DNA of 8,195 nucleotides, from the NCBI GenBank assembly GCA_002342345.1, contig DDPU01000060.1:3443-11637 (forward strand), in the 5' to 3' direction. Below the pieces are notes generated by a model. That model searched no databases, was not told where the DNA came from, and worked only from the letters and a program-made list of their open reading frames with translations. The DNA is from Verrucomicrobia bacterium UBA2460 (GTDB lineage Bacteria > Verrucomicrobiota > Verrucomicrobiia > Methylacidiphilales > Verrucolacustridaceae). Shown piece by piece: positions 7,309-8,195 of the stretch (position 1 is its first letter; every line of letters starts with the position of its first letter). The translations under genes and the position numbers were made by a program.

Positions 7309-7327
7309 AGTAACATTCCTGTGACGG
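7309..7327 (-). promoter_or_regulatory. Weak candidate Pho box upstream of phoB
   Basis: On the minus strand, CCGTCAC and ATGTTAC place GTCA and GTTA cores 11 bp apart, 40 bases before the phoB ATG. About 11 of 19 positions agree with the enteric Pho-box consensus. A CAGAAT at 7293-7288 could be a poor -10. The location fits the known PhoB autoregulation of phoBR, but the match is degenerate and could be chance. Confidence 0.35.
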
Positions 7328-7330
7328 AAA

Positions 7331-7834
7331 CTAGGCCCCCCACGTCGCCGCCAGGGCCTCCACCTCGGCACGCAACTGGTCCACCTCGCTCAGCTTCACT
7401 TCCGGCTCGGGCACCAGGATCACCTCCCCGGTCGATTTGTGCTCATACACCGTCACCCGCCCCTCGGGCCCCTTGGTCCGCTCCCGCACCACCAACACCT
7501 TCCGGCGCTCCAGCAGCAGGGCAAAAAGAAAAATCACCCTGGCTTCCGGGCTTTGCGGTTGCACCGGTTGGGCCAGACGCCGCCTCAATTCCGCTTCCGC
7601 CCGGGCCGCGGGGGGCTCCTTCTCCACCTTGGGCGGCGCCAGCTGGAACCGCCCCTTCCAGAAGCAGAAGTAGGTCGGCCGGCTTTCCTCCCTGGCCCAT
7701 ACCGCTTCCGCGTAATCCTTCCGCTCCATGCCCCCATCCCCGGCCACCAGCACCGTGTAGACCACCTCCCCGTCGGCAAATTTGCGGCCCGACCCCGCAC
7801 AGGTTTCCCCCCTTGGCCGAATGCTCCAATCCAT
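7331..7834 (-). CDS. Uncharacterised conserved protein upstream of phoB
   Basis: A 167-residue soluble protein of unknown function with no signal peptide or membrane helix. The N-terminus MDWSIRPRGETC-AGSGRKFADGEVVYTVL has the look of a small beta domain with a C-x(3)-GR-x-F-x-x-GE motif, and FCFWKGRF holds the only other cysteine (about residue 57). A Pro- and charge-rich linker (about 67-90) is followed by a helical RVIFLFALLLERRKVLVVRER segment, a short strand region (VYEHKSTGEVILVPEP) and a C-terminal helix that may form a coiled coil. I recall similar proteins in planctomycete and verrucomicrobial genomes (start near W-x-I-R, LLLERKRVL helix, G-x-x-x-x-VPDP-like end), none with a known role to my knowledge. 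The start ATG at 7834 has AGGA about seven bases upstream. It lies 61 bases ahead of phoB on the same strand, with a possible Pho box between, so it may or may not be co-transcribed. Confidence 0.75.
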   Translation of the reverse strand: MDWSIRPRGETCAGSGRKFADGEVVYTVLVAGDGGMERKDYAEAVWAREESRPTYFCFWKGRFQLAPPKVEKEPPAARAEAELRRRLAQPVQPQSPEARVIFLFALLLERRKVLVVRERTKGPEGRVTVYEHKSTGEVILVPEPEVKLSEVDQLRAEVEALAATWGA

Positions 7835-7896
7835 GGAAAATTCCTAGCCGTTCCTTTTGCGTTGGAAAAGACCCCCTTTCCCTTCACCCTGATCCC
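7835..7896. promoter_or_regulatory. Divergent intergenic region, promoters expected
   Basis: This 62-base gap separates two divergently read genes, so start signals for both must lie here or extend into the genes. AGGAA near 7839-7843 (minus strand) can serve as ribosome-binding site for the leftward gene. I see no convincing -35/-10 pair, Pho box or ribosome-binding site for the rightward gene. Confidence 0.35.
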
Positions 7897-8195
7897 ATGG
7901 TCCCCACCTTCTGGCAACCCGAGCACCTCCATGTGATGCTCAATCACCTTCCCGTCACCCTCATCCTCCTCCTGGCCCCCCTGCTTGTCGCCGGGCTCAT
8001 CTCCCGCAACCCCGCCGTCCTCGCCGTTGCCTTCTCCCTTGGCCTCCTCGCCGACCTCGCCACCCCCCTGGTGATGCAAACGGGGGAAAGGGCTTACCAC
8101 CGGTTCAACGGCGCCCAGATCCAGCCCCCGCTCGACGACCGCGGCGACATCGCCATGGAACTGCACGAGGATGCCGCCGAAAAGGCCGCCCCGTT
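7897..8195 (+). CDS. 5' part of a small membrane protein, DUF2231-like (3' truncated)
   Basis: From the ATG at 7897 the frame stays open to the window edge (99 complete codons). The product starts MVPTFWQPEHLHVMLNHLPV. It then has two hydrophobic stretches, about residues 19-35 (TLILLLAPLLVAGLI) and 39-60 (PAVLAVAFSLGLLADLATPLVM), followed by TGERAYHRFNG and an acidic, histidine-containing region ending HEDAAEKAAP. A conserved H-x-x-LNHLPV opening, a TGE motif after the second helix and a later HE-x-A-AE motif are what I recall from DUF2231-type and related uncharacterised inner-membrane proteins, some of which sit near cytochrome or metal genes. That assignment is from memory and tentative. 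No clear Shine-Dalgarno precedes the ATG, and a GTG or ATG near 7933 is a less likely alternative because it would remove the conserved opening. Function unknown. Confidence 0.65.
   Translation, partial: MVPTFWQPEHLHVMLNHLPVTLILLLAPLLVAGLISRNPAVLAVAFSLGLLADLATPLVMQTGERAYHRFNGAQIQPPLDDRGDIAMELHEDAAEKAAP

Noticed and set aside
7270..7371. N-terminal extension of phoB
   Set aside because: The receiver domain begins right after the ATG at 7269, which has a good AGGTGG. The extension overlaps the upstream gene and has Arg/Trp-rich shadow composition.

Overview
The window carries an almost complete phosphate-starvation locus on the minus strand. In transcription order it runs phoB, phoR, pstS, pstC, pstA, pstB, phoU. 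Partial plus-strand genes lie at both edges. The DNA is GC-rich. The left-edge protein ends in a bacterial Ig-like segment, a Ca-binding D-x-D-x-D-G-like motif leading into EYALGG, and a short beta-rich tail with no sorting signal. That arrangement is common in large secreted proteins of Verrucomicrobiota. The uncharacterised gene next to phoB also resembles a protein type I recall from planctomycetes and verrucomicrobia. A verrucomicrobial (PVC superphylum) origin is therefore my best inference; no rRNA or marker gene confirms it.

Layout: 1-573 (+), 3' end of a secreted-type protein. 574-655, short convergent gap with a terminator hairpin reaching into the phoU stop codon. 656-1372 phoU. 1425-2216 pstB. 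2213-3139 pstA. 3129-4037 pstC. 4048-5046 pstS. 5047-5111, gap with a candidate Pho box. 5112-6407 phoR. 6408-6567, the largest gap (160 bp), holding an AT-rich hexamer inverted repeat. 6568-7269 phoB. 7270-7330, gap with a weaker candidate Pho box. 7331-7834 (-), uncharacterised protein. 7835-7896, divergent gap. 7897 to the right edge (+), 5' end of a small membrane protein.

How it works together, by family knowledge: PstS captures periplasmic phosphate, PstC and PstA form the membrane channel, and PstB powers uptake. PhoU relays the transporter state to the PhoR kinase, which phosphorylates PhoB. PhoB then activates promoters carrying Pho boxes. The pst genes are tightly packed, with an 11-bp pstC/pstA overlap and a 4-bp pstA/pstB overlap (GTGA). 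The candidate Pho boxes ahead of pstS and phoB would give autoregulation of the whole locus.

I did not find a new multi-gene system. The least ordinary features are the roughly 91-bp GTTTAC/GTAAAC inverted repeat between phoB and phoR, a ten-G run inside the phosphate-binding region of pstS, and the uncharacterised gene upstream of phoB.
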